The notes under the pieces were generated by a model. It was not told where the DNA came from. It did no database searches and saw only the letters and a program-made list of their open reading frames with translations. Shown here piece by piece: positions 54,070-64,000 of a DNA stretch of 64,000 nt. The DNA lies in contig JAITYX010000028.1 of the NCBI GenBank assembly GCA_021018815.1, positions 2,869,001 to 2,933,000 on the forward strand, written 5' to 3'. Each line of letters starts with the position of its first letter. Position 1 is the first letter of the stretch. The translations under genes and the position numbers were made by a program. This stretch comes from Talinum fruticosum (taxonomy: Eukaryota; Streptophyta; Magnoliopsida; Caryophyllales; Talinaceae).

Positions 54070-56088
54070 ATAGGAACCACGGTGCATCTCCCAAGGGGGA
54101 ACTCAATAAAGCGGGACCAAGTTTCCAAACGAATGTCAAGTCTTTTGATTTTCGAAGATTCTTTTGGAAGTTTGTTTAAAATGGGGATGCATCTCTCATT
54201 GTAATTTTAACAAATAGTGATTGGCGATTTTATTAATCTTTTATTTCATAAATTAATTTTAGAAGTCTCGGGGTATTATTTCATAATTTAGGAAAATAGA
54301 AAAAACATAATTAAATTCTCGCCGCAAGGTTTTGGGCCAAAAAGGTGTGATAACACTGGTTTAGGACCGACAGACCTTGCACGGTGACTGCTCGGCACCA
54401 AGCAAGAGCCAACACACTCCGGTCATCCAGACCGGCCATGGGCCATAATTGAAGGGTCGAGTCTCGGTTCATGGCCTTGATTATCGGAAAGTGAATATGT
54501 TTTTACCATTTTAAATTAGAAATGCCGAGATGCACTTTAGGAGAAATAAAAATATAAAAGGGAGAGTCGCTAGTTAGTTTTAGAAATAAAAACTAACAAA
54601 AATAAAAGAAATACTCTTCCAATCTTAGTTTGGGAAAAATAAGCTTCAAGGAGATACAAACATGACTCCATCAGTCTAGAACTCACAATCTAGTGTCCGA
54701 GGACGAAGCTAAGAAATATAGTATAAGCCCTTCCATTCCGCCCATCAACGGACGGCCTCGACTAATTCAAATTGTGAGTTAAGAGAACATGTTTTCAATC
54801 AATCATACATCATATTAATATGAAATTGAAATCTACAAAAGCATGTGAAGTAAGTAATAAAGCAATTAAGAAAGCAATAAAAGAAAGTGAAAAGAAAAGC
54901 GATAAAAATAAAATTAAAGCCGATGGGGATGAATTAAAAACAATTACATTTAGATCCACAATACGGAAAGCGGTAAATAGCATAAATTAAATAAACCGTA
55001 GTCGGGATTGAAAATGAACCGAGCACCCTCAGGTTGTCTCATTTGTTGTTCTTAAATCACGAACGAATTTGAAAGCATGACGGTGGGTAGGCGAGATCAA
55101 AAGAGGCTTTTGTAATGTTTGTGGAGGCGAGTAGTGTAGAAAAATGATTAAGGTGCTTGGTAGAGTAATGGTTAGCTTAAAATTAGCCAAGAGATTAGAA
55201 TATCGATTAGCATTCGGCAGCTCTTTGCCTAAATTCAGCGAGTGTGTAGCTAGGATTCAGCAAATAAGAGGGTTGATTGGCTAAAAATAGAGTAGCTAGG
55301 TTAAATAATCAGCACCAAATGTCAAAATGAAGCAGACCTTCAATAGCCTATAATGAGTAATAAGCTCATCTATTTATAGCGGTAGGGGTTAGTCACACAA
55401 AATCACCTAAAAGCATGCAATCAATCGTCAAATAGCTGAACCGATCAAACTAAAATCTAGAAAAAATTGGAAAAAATCCATCCGGGTCGAAATCCCATGA
55501 AAAGTGCCGAGAAGCACGACCTCAGCCTCAAAACGACGTCGTTTGGAAAACTAATCTTCCATGCTTAGGTTGAACATTGGAGCAAAACGCAACGCTTTGG
55601 CGTGGAAAGCCATGAAGCACGGCGCCGACCTTAGACGGTGTCATTTGGTGAGTTTAATTTTCATGCCTCGGTTGGGTGGTTGGAACAAAACGCAGCGTTT
55701 TGGCTTGGAAAGCCATGAAGTGCAGCATCGGCTTAAATGACGTCGTACTACCACTTTGAGTTTTGTGTTATGCTGGCATGTTGAAGACTAAATACAGCAT
55801 TTAGTGAGCAGTAGGGCTTCAAGCGCAGCGCCGACCTTGTGTTGACTCGGGAGCGTTGACCCGGGCTTGGACCGGCCAAAAGAAAATGGGTTTTGGGCTA
55901 GCCCAAGCAAAAAGGTTTATTTTTGTGGTGCTAAAGGGTTTTTGTGGTTTACTTGCTTTCTTCATGCCAATTAGATTCCATCTCGTAATCCAACTTTGCA
56001 AATAAGATTGGGATTTCATCACCGGGCTGACAAAAATAGAAATAACATAAATGAAGGAGATGAGAGTGACATGTTTTCAATGTCTACA
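54070..56088 (-). repeat. LTR of unit 3, full length (about 2.02 kb)
   Basis: The minus strand starts TGTAGACATTG at 56088 and ends GGTTCCTATAG near 54070. It has GC-rich blocks with GGCGCCGACC (55621) and repeated AAAACGCAACG/AAAACGCAGCG segments. It is flanked on the right by copia fragment H; the base run ATCAC (56089-56093) is the predicted TSD. Confidence 0.68.
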
Positions 56089-56482
56089 ATCACAAAATTT
56101 TATCTTTCTTAAAATTACATTTAGGGAGTCCTCGGACTAACGCTTGTGAAGCAAGTTTCTAAATGGTATGCATACTAATATGACCTAACCTACGATGTCC
56201 ATGATTCATTATTAACGAAGCTTTTAAGCACGACAAACTTTGAGAAGAATCGGAAAGATGAATGATATAAGTGTTACTTGACCTTAGACCAGAGAGATTT
56301 GTCTCGTTTGAAGTAGCATTAGTAATGAAGAAATTGGTCTAAGTGAACCTTACCTCTTGTCCTTTATCATACACTTGGGAGATACTTGAAAGATTACACT
56401 TGAGTCCCTTGACAAGGTAGACTGGACTGACCGAGGTTTCATTATGACAAACGTTTTCAATACCATCAATCTTACCTTTGTT
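56089..56482 (-). pseudogene. pol: Copia protease-integrase fragment (element H), part 2
   Basis: The minus strand reads SVSPVYLVKGLKCNLSSISQ and VYDKGQEVRFT (protease end, near 56345-56450), then HRRLGHISMHTI and KLASQALVRGLPKCNFKKDK (start of integrase HHCC) down to 56089. It is less similar to B and D than they are to each other, so it is an older or different SIRE-like family. It is cut on the left by the Tat-type LTR and on the right by element C. Confidence 0.82.
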
Positions 56483-56487
56483 GTTAT
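56483..56487. repeat. Left TSD of element C
   Basis: GTTAT, repeated exactly at 63957-63961. Confidence 0.93.
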
Positions 56488-58623
56488 TGTTAAGTCATAT
56501 TTTGTACGTATTTTTAGTAGTTATTTAGTTTATATTATTTATTTTAATTTATCTAAATTATTCTATTTTGGTTATTTTTAAGTAATTATCGAATAAAGGG
56601 GGAAGAGTAGAAAAGACGTTAAAAGTGGATTTTTAGTTACTCGACAAACGTTCAAGAAAAGATATGAAGTTAGTCTAAAAATAATGACTCATAAAATATT
56701 TATTTTATGAGGATTTATTTTATAAAGTCCTGTTATGAGTAGGAATCATCCTACTCCCAAGCCCACTAGGACTCCTCCTTAGAGTTACATGAGAAGAAAG
56801 AGACTTAGAAGAGAAGAGGAATCACCATGCAAGGACTCTCACGCCACACCAACCTACTTATACTCAATGTCCTCATGGCTGCCCGGAGGTGGCTTCTCAT
56901 CACAATAACCCCCATCACCACCTCTCACCTCTCCACCTACGCCACCCTTTCTCTACTCTTCACATCATAACCTCTTATTATTACCATCACAATCTCACAT
57001 CTTCATCTCTCATCTAATCATCATCATATTCTTAACCATCATCACCATGGCAAGGATTATTATGGTATTATTATTATTATTGTAATTTTTATTTTAAAGA
57101 CTCTATTTTTATTGTTAGTTTAATATTAAAGATGATATTTTTATTTAGTTTATGTGTCCCAAATTATATTATGTTTGAGTAGTTTTTTATACTTAGTATA
57201 ATCTATTTGAAACCATGTTAAATTATTTATTTTGAAACAAAGTTTCGATCTTTATTATGTTATTGATTTTATTTATGATTCTATGATAATTTGTTCTTAA
57301 CATTTATATTTTTATGTCTAATTAATTAGAGTGCATGCTAGTTAGTTTTATATAAATTCATATGATAGTTTAAAGTGTTTAAGTACGTAATCGTTTGATC
57401 TTTTAGACATAAGTATCACCCTAGTTAATCATGGATGGCTCATACCCGTCTCTTTTAATTAGGAAATTATCATAGATCCTTTTCAAATCAATTTGCTAGT
57501 AGATTGGTTACTAGGTGCTAAATGGTATTTTTATAATATTTAATGCTCTAATTTGATTAAATTCTATTGCTAGTGCTAGGATTATCAATATTAGTAGGGT
57601 TTATATTAGGGATAGGCTTAAGTAAACTAATAACTAAGGAAAAATGGGGAAGATCCACTAGTAGTTGTCTTCTACAATTTAGCTCATGGGTAGATCACTT
57701 TGTTTGTTGATGATAAATAATAATTTACATGGTGGATATAGATTATACTAAGTGTTTTTATTTTTTTTGAAATTGATATCTTTGATATTATTTGTTTGCT
57801 TTGTAGTAGTTTTCTTTAGTTTAATAATTTTTATCTACAAAGTTTCAATCTTTTATTATTAATTTCGTTATCCCCCTTAAATAACAGTCTTTTAGAAATT
57901 TTATTTTAATTTAATTTTGAGACTTTATATATTTAATTTTTAGATTATTTTTCTATTAGTTTTTATTATTTTTGAGTCAGTTTATTAGAAATTAGTTTTA
58001 AAATAGTTTATTTTATTATTTTTCATGTTTTATCTTCTTTTAGGGTTTAGATAGAGTCCTAGTTTGATGTGATCAAAGTTTAAAATTTTTGGAATTAATT
58101 TGATAATTTTTTCAGATTTAATTCTTGAATTTAATTATTGTAGGTTTTTAGTTAAATAATTTCGTAAATTCGGTTATAAATTTTATTTTTATATTTTTAG
58201 GGTCTGGTTAGGTCTAGAAAATTAGGATTAATATTCTAGGTAATTTTAGTATTTATTTTCGTAATTAATTTAGTGTAGATTTTTACTTATTTAATTTTAT
58301 ATTTTAGAATTTGTTTATTTTCTGCTTTAGTTTTCTATATTAATTATTTTAAAAAATATACAAAAATATTTCTGGGTTATTATAGGCTTTTTTATTATGT
58401 ATAAATTATTTATTTAGTTGTTAGGTAATTTTCTTTCATTTTTAGTTATTGATTTTTTAATTTAAATTTTCTATTTTGTTTTTAAGAGTAGTAAATTTAA
58501 TTAGATTTAAGCTTGCACATTATTATATCTTTCCTTGTGGATTCGATCCCTACTTCCGTATGATATATTTTTTATTATAAGCCTAAGTAGTGGTTTAATT
58601 TGTAACTGTACGACAAGCTAACA
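56488..58623 (+). repeat. 5' LTR of element C (2136 bp)
   Basis: Starts TGTTAAGTCATATTTTG and ends GTACGACAAGCTAACA. It contains triplet-rich ATT/CAT stretches near 57000-57080. Very similar to the 3' LTR. Confidence 0.94.
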
Positions 58624-58628
58624 AATTT

Positions 58629-58646
58629 TGGCACCATTGCCTGGGA
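58629..58646 (+). other. Primer binding site of element C
   Basis: TGGCACCATTGCCTGGGA matches the tRNA-Asp 3'-end complement (TGGCGCCGTTGCCGGGGA) with three differences, two of them G-to-A at CpG. This is the usual Athila primer. Confidence 0.82.
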
Positions 58647-58802
58647 AAAAAATAATTGTCGTTAGTTTTTATTTAATTTAGATTTCCTACTTTTATTACT
58701 TCTTTGTACTTTAATAGTTTTTTTCGTTGTTTTTTTGTTTTTTTTATTTTAACAAGGAGTATACATTTGACGAAGTTGAAAGCCAAGTAAGTGTTTCTAA
58801 TT

Positions 58803-60115
58803 ATGTTTCGTAAGTTCGAAATTATTGAGATGACTACTTTACGTGAATTTGCTGCACCTAACTTGGATACACAACTTCTACCTATCTTATATCCTGCATT
58901 GGACCGACCACTAAAACCGAACTCCGGATTTTTTAATATGTTACCTAAATTTCATGTACTGCCTAGTGAGGACCCATATCGTCATATCAATGAGTTTTTA
59001 TTACATGTTCCACTATGCAACTTGAGGGAACCACCCAAGACCAAATTAAGTTGAGAGCCTTTCCGTTTTCACTTCAGACATAAAGCTAAAGATTTGTTTT
59101 ATTACCTACCCCGTACAACATTCACTACATGGACCCAAGTTCATAAAGCATTTTTAGAGAAATTTTTCTTGCATCTAGGATTGGGTCCATTAGAAAGGAA
59201 ATTTGTGGCATTAAACAAATGACTAGGGAGACTTTTTATGAATATTGGGAGCGTTTTAATAAATTATGTGCTAGTTGTCCCCAACATCAAATTTCCGAGC
59301 ATTTATTGATTCAATATTTTTATGAAGGTTTATTGCCAATAGATAGAAATATGGTAGATGTTGCTAGTGGAGGGGCCCTGTTTAATAAGACTCCATCTCA
59401 AGCTAGAGTACTCTTTAATATTATGGCCTAAAGTACTCAACAATTTGGAATTAGAAATACCCAATTTAGGAATGTTAATGAGTTTAATTTAGGTCCATCT
59501 ATAGAGACCCAATTGTCCTAAATTACTGTTATGTTTAACAAATTGGTGCACGAGAGAAGAAGCAGTAGTTTGCAGTATTTGTTGTTTAGAGGGTCATGCT
59601 ACTAATGCATGCCCTACTCAACAAAGAGGGCATGTGAATGCTTTTTTTCTTTTCCAACCAAGGTCAAATGAAACATGACCCATTCTCGAACACTTATGAA
59701 GAATGGAGTGACTACACTAACCTTAGGTATGGATTTGAAGAAAACCCCTAGAATTTGATCAATCCATTGCTCAAGACAAAACCAATTATCTTTTAGAGAA
59801 AATCATTAAAAAGATGGATGACCAGAAAAAGGAGATTGACCTTAGGTTCCAAAGCTTAGAGATGACCATTAAGCGGGTTCAAGAGAGACAGACCGCCAAC
59901 GATACCATAATTAATAACCTGCAAGCCCAAATGTAATCCCAACCTTTCCAAGATCCAAAAGAAACTGTGAGTGTCATAACACTTAATAGTGGGAAAGAGT
60001 TAGAGGAACCTAGGAAAAACATAGAGGTAGAGCCAGAATTAGAGGTCAAGGAATCTGAACTTGACCAAAACAAAGATGATGCCTTTAATGCTAAAGGAAA
60101 TAGGTGAAAATAAGA
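58803..60115 (+). pseudogene. gag: Athila gag (element C)
   Basis: The ATG at 58803 starts MFRKFEIIEMTTLREFAAPN, followed by LPKFHVLPSEDPYRHINEFL (58940-59005). A frame change near 59030 follows, then EYWERFNKLCASCPQHQISE (59238-59300) and the KTPSQARVLFNIMA block to a stop at 59429. A zinc knuckle CSICCLEGHATNAC, with all C-x2-C-x4-H-x4-C ligands, lies near 59572-59615. A coiled-coil block (DDQKKEIDLRFQSLEMTIKR-type) follows near 59818-59885. The remaining linker continues to about 60115. Confidence 0.87.
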
Positions 60116-60395
60116 AAGATCTTAACAAGCCTATCCCACCTTTTCCTAGTAGATTGATAAGCACAACTCCTAAGATAGACAAGGCAATTGAAGCATAGAA
60201 ATATCTAGGAAGGCAGAAATCAACATTCCTCTTCTAGATACCATGAAACTGGAATCTCGTTATACTAAGTTCCTTAATGATCTATTCATGAACAAATTAA
60301 AATTAAAAAGGAACAAAAAGGTAAGTGTGGGGAGAATACATCTACCCTTTTCCAAAAGAAATTTCCCGATAATTGTAAGTATGCAAGAGACCAGA
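60116..60395 (+). pseudogene. Athila gag-protease linker and pol deletion junction (element C)
   Basis: Homologous to A at 1140-1405, including AAGTGTGGGGAGAAT at 60323-60337. Homology to A stops around 60380 and resumes around 60396 with sequence matching A near 4941. The junction is therefore within about 15 bp of 60385. Confidence 0.75.
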
Positions 60396-61796
60396 TCTGT
60401 TTAGTGTGGGAAATACAATTAGATAATCCTTGACCTATAGTAGTGCCGAGCCAAAGACGGTAAACAAAGGCGTTGGTTGGGAGGCAACCCAACATTTTTC
60501 AGGGAAGTTTATGTTATCTATATTATTTTTACTTTATTTTTATTTTGCATGTACTAGGGACAATGTATGAATTAAGTGTGGAGGAGTGCATTCTGCATTT
60601 TAATTTTATGCATTTAGTTTTATCTTATTTTTGAAAAAAATTTCTTTCTTGTAAAGAAATGCATGAACATGAATATATGCTAGGTTAACTTGCTTAAATT
60701 TTTCCGTCTATAATTTTTCTTTCCCTTTGTAAGTGGGATGTTTGAACATGTTAATTGTCATTCAGAGTTGTTTGAGTTGATCCTCACATATTTCTTCAAT
60801 TAGTGACGATCATAATTTTTTATTTTTATTTGATCATGTTATATGATCGTGATAGAGGCAATAAATTGACTTAAACCGTTCACCTACGCTATCGAACTTA
60901 GCGAGAATGACTCATTGAAAATTTGATTTTTCTTGTCTTGCCTGTTAAAGTTTAGAATATATTGGTTTACCAACACAGGTCGGTTCAAGTGGTACGGCAC
61001 TTGTTCCCATTAAGCGGCTTGTGTACGGAAAAGACCTGTGCTTGGAAGAGTCAACCCCGTTAAGGGTCGTTTACAACTCGAAACATGCGAACAAATAAAT
61101 AAATAAATAAAAGAGAAAAAATGTTAGTCTACCAACATAGGTTGGAGTTGGTGGCTCAGCACCATTTCCCCTTAAGTTTAGGTCTCAAGCTGAGCCTTTA
61201 TAAATGGAGTAGCCCATGCTAGGAGAGTCATGCCCCTTTTGGTCCGATAAATGGCTCGAACCATACTAATGAAAAGAAAAAGAAAAAAATAGAGTATTCA
61301 CTCCAACACCTCTATTTGGGTGAGTGGGAGACAGGGAGTGTTATATTTCTATGACCCTATATGGGCCTCGAATATGTGCTTTAATGGAGTTAGAAAAAAA
61401 AAAAAAAGGGTTGGAAGAAAAGTTTGCAAAACAACTTTATTATTGATTTTTAGTGAGTTATCTCGCTGATTCAGCGTCTCTATAACCATACTACACCTTA
61501 ATTTTTCCCATCCTAAAACTTTTTAGACCTCTTGACTGGAATGAACATGTTTGAAAAAGATGGATATTTTTTAGTGTTGCTTAATTGAAAGAGACATTGT
61601 GCGGTTGGTGAATAAACTCTCCGATGACAATGAAATGTTTAGTTTTTCACTTGCTTGGGAAAGACAAATTTTCATCAAAGTGTTTTTGGAAGCAAGACAA
61701 ATATAGTGTATACTTTATGTTTTATGTATATCTTTGTAAGAAAGCATAATACTAAATCGAGTATTAGATTTCTTTGCACGAGGACGTCCAAAGTCT
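60396..61796 (+). other. Long 3' non-coding region of element C
   Basis: Homologous to A 4941-6228, with one extra partial duplication (60961-61128 beside 61129-61300). It contains a PPT-like AAGTGTGGAGGAG at 60574-60586 and A-rich runs near 61393-61406. No gene. Confidence 0.7.
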
Positions 61797-61811
61797 AAGT
61801 GTGGGGGAATT
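61797..61811 (+). other. Polypurine tract of element C
   Basis: AAGTGTGGGGGAATT directly before the 3' LTR. Confidence 0.82.
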
Positions 61812-63956
61812 TATTAAGTCATATTTCGTACGTATTTTTAGTAGTTATTTAGTTTATATTATATAGTTTATTTTATCTAAATTATTCTATTTTGGTTATT
61901 TTTAAGTAATTATCGAATAAAGGAGGGAAGAGTAGAAAAGACGTTAAAAGTGGATTTTTAGTTACTCGACAAACATTCAAGAAGATATGAAGTCAGTCCA
62001 AAATAATGACTCATAAAATATTTATTTTATGAGGATTTATTTTATAAAGTCCTATTATGAGTAGGAATCATCTACTCCCAAACCCACTAGGACTCCTCCT
62101 TAGAGTTACATGAGAAGAAAGAGACTTAGAAGAGAAGAGGAATCACCATGCAAGGACTCTCACCCCACACCAACCTTCTTATACTCATCATCCTCACAGC
62201 TGCCCGGAGGTGGCTTCTCATCACAATAACCCCCATCACCACCTCTCACCTCTCCACCTACACCACCCTTTCTCTACTCTTCACATTATCACCTCTTATT
62301 ATTATCATCACAATCTCACATCTTCATCTCTCATCTAATCATCATCATATTCTTAACCATCATCACCATGGCAAGGATTATTATGGTATTATTATTACTA
62401 TTGTAATTTTTATTTTAAAGACTCTACTTTTATTGTTAGTTTAATATTAAAGATAATATTTTTATTTAGTTTATGTGTCCCAAATTATATTATGTTTGAG
62501 TAGTTTTTTATACATAGTATAATCTATTTAAAACCATATTAAATTATTTATTTTGAAACAAAGTTTTGATCTTTATTGTCTTATTGATTTTATCCATGAT
62601 TCTACGATAATTTGTTCTTAACGTTTATGTTTTTATGTCTAATTAATTAGAGTACAAGCTAATTAGTTTTATATAAATTCATATGATAGTTTAAAGGGTT
62701 TAAGTACATAATGGCTTGATCTATTACACATAAGTATCACCCTAGTTAATCATGTATGGCTCATACCCGTCTTTTTTAATTAGGAAATTATCATAGATCC
62801 TTTTTAAATCAATTTGCTAATAGATTGGTTACTAGGTGCTAGATGATGTTTTTCTAATATTTAATACTCTAATTTGATTAAATTCTAGTGCTACTGCTAG
62901 CGTTATCAATATTAGTAGGGTTTATATTAGGTCTAGGTATAAGTAAACTAATAACTAAGGAAAAACGGGGAAGATCTGCTAGTGGTTGTCTTCTATAGTT
63001 TAGCTCATGGGTTGATCAATTTGTTTGTTAATGATAAATAATAATTTACATGGTGGATATAGATTATATGAAGTGTTTTTTAAAAAAAAATTTTGATATC
63101 TTTGATACTATTTATTTGCTTTTTAGTAGTTTTCTTTACTTTTAATAATTTTTATGTACAAAGTTATAATCTTTTATTATTAATTTCGTTATCCCTGCTT
63201 AAATATTAGTCTTTTAGGTTAGTTTTAGAAATTTTATTTTAATTTAATTTTGAGTCTTTATATATTTTAATTTTTAAATTATTTTTCCGTCAGCTTTTAT
63301 TATTTTTGAGTCGGTTTGTTAGAAATTACTTTAAAACTAATTTTATTTATTATTTTTCATATTTTATCTTCTTTTAGGGTTTAGATAGAGTCCTAGTTTG
63401 ATGTGATTAAATTTTAGAATTTTTGAATTAATTTGATAATTTTTCAGATTTAATTCTTGAATTTAATTATTGTAGGTTTTTAGTTAAATAATTTCGTAAA
63501 TTCGGTTATAAATTTTATTTTTATATTTTTAGGGTTTGGTTAGGTCTAGAAAATTAAGATTAATATTCTAGGTAATTTTAGTATTTATTTTCATAATTAA
63601 TTTAGTGTAGAATTTTGCTGATTTAATTTTCTATTTTAGAATTTGTTTATTTTCTGCTTTAGTTTTCTATTTTAATTATTCTAAAAAAATATACAAAAAT
63701 ATTTCTGGGTTATTATAGGTTTTTTAATTATGTATAAATTATTTATTTAGTTGTTAGATAATTTGCTTTGATTTTTGTTTATTGATTTTTTAATTTATAT
63801 TTTCTATTTTGTTTTTAAGAGTAGTAAATTTAATTAGATTTAAGCTTGCATATTATTATATCTTTCCTCGTGGATTCGATCCCTACTTCCTTATGCTATA
63901 TTGTTTGTTATAAGTCTAAGTAGTGGTTTAATTTGTAACCGTACGACAAGCTAACA
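61812..63956 (+). repeat. 3' LTR of element C (2145 bp)
   Basis: Starts TATTAAGTCATATTTCG (first dinucleotide mutated from TG to TA) and ends GTACGACAAGCTAACA. Triplet repeats near 62270-62400 read open on the plus strand but match non-coding sequence in the other LTR. Confidence 0.93.
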
Positions 63957-63961
63957 GTTAT
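63957..63961. repeat. Right TSD of element C
   Basis: GTTAT, matching 56483-56487. Confidence 0.93.
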
Positions 63962-64000
63962 CTTTAAATGTGACCTTTCCTCTTTTAATCTTCCCTAATT
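63962..64000 (-). pseudogene. pol: Copia protease fragment (element H), part 1
   Basis: The minus strand reads KRGKVTFK before the insertion point, the GGKVTFGD block of copia protease. The reading frame runs on across the TSD into 56482, so this is the other half of the fragment at 56089-56482. It continues beyond the right edge. Confidence 0.72.

Larger units (their letters stand above)
48607..56088 (-). mobile_element. Array of three Tat-type LTR + leader units, minus strand
   Basis: Three direct units. Each has, from right to left, an LTR-like segment, a PBS and a leader ending in ~50-bp tandem repeats. The PBS (TGGCGACTCCACTAGGGA in the middle unit) has the form used by Tat elements, attributed to tRNA-Arg. 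No gag or pol is present and I see no PPT before the internal LTR starts. Non-autonomous derivatives of Tat elements can look like this. The right end at 56088 (minus-strand start TGTAGACA) abuts copia fragment H. The left end is interrupted by element D. Confidence 0.68.
56488..63956 (+). mobile_element. Element C: Athila-type element lacking pol (7.47 kb)
   Basis: Two long LTRs, a tRNA-Asp-like PBS, broken gag, long 3' non-coding part, PPT and a perfect TSD. Compared with element A, everything from the protease to the integrase C-terminus is missing (about 3.5 kb, A ~1405-4940). It is therefore a non-autonomous derivative that depended on another Athila element's enzymes, unless the deletion arose after insertion. 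It lies in copia fragment H. Confidence 0.93.

Noticed and set aside
62148..62444. 98-aa frame in the 3' LTR of element C, hydrophobic
   Set aside because: The matching part of the 5' LTR does not keep the frame; Ile/Thr/His-rich translation comes from ATT/ATC/CAT triplet runs.
1..64000. tRNA, rRNA or host protein genes
   Set aside because: By eye I found no tRNA-like A/B boxes outside primer sites, no rRNA-like sequence and no coding region without retrotransposon affinity; a short tRNA could have been missed without tRNAscan.

Overview
This window is repeat-rich nuclear DNA of a flowering plant, built from nested and decayed LTR retrotransposons. I found no host protein gene, rRNA or tRNA gene in it. 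The plant origin rests on element lineages known only from plants: Athila-type Ty3/gypsy with a tRNA-Asp-like primer site, Tat-type Ty3/gypsy with two RNase H domains and antisense extra ORFs, and SIRE/Maximus-like Ty1/copia with a long ORF after pol. Almost every reading frame is interrupted, so most coding entries are pseudogenes.

Layout, left to right. (1) 1-8413: element A, an Athila-type element entering from the left edge (gag, protease, RT, RNase H, integrase, a long 3' non-coding part, 2.17 kb 3' LTR). (2) 8414-~21540: a plus-strand Tat-type element whose pol region is partly duplicated in tandem (unit about 3.48 kb). It is followed by two antisense ORFs, one with a plant mobile domain, each with a minus-strand TATA box about 120-130 bp upstream. 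(3) ~21563-32413: rearranged SIRE-like copia sequence: an inverted LTR fragment, a plus-strand 3' end with LTR (G), and a nearly complete internal region (B) joined to it by a deletion with locally copied filler, ending in an LTR remnant. (4) 32414-37613: a minus-strand copia (F: LTR, PBS, gag) split by a 2.62 kb solo LTR (E, TSD CCTTT). (5) 37673-48601: the best preserved element, SIRE-like copia D, with both LTRs, PBS, PPT and TSD AAGGG. (6) 48607-56088: three minus-oriented units of leader plus Tat-type LTR, each leader carrying degenerate ~50-bp tandem repeats. (7) 56089-64000: a minus-strand copia protease/integrase fragment (H) split by Athila-type element C (56488-63956, TSD GTTAT), which lacks pol.

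How the parts work: in each family gag forms the particle, protease cuts the polyprotein, RT and RNase H copy the RNA into DNA from a tRNA primer (PBS) and a polypurine tract (PPT), and integrase inserts the copy, making the 5-bp duplications seen here. Elements without pol, such as C, would need proteins from relatives.

The most unusual content is the pair of Tat antisense ORFs with their own promoter-like signals, the copia extra ORF with a TATA box conserved in two copies, the three-unit LTR/leader array, and a recurrent length difference at C/T-C-G sites that may reflect base-calling error and would inflate the number of apparent frameshifts.
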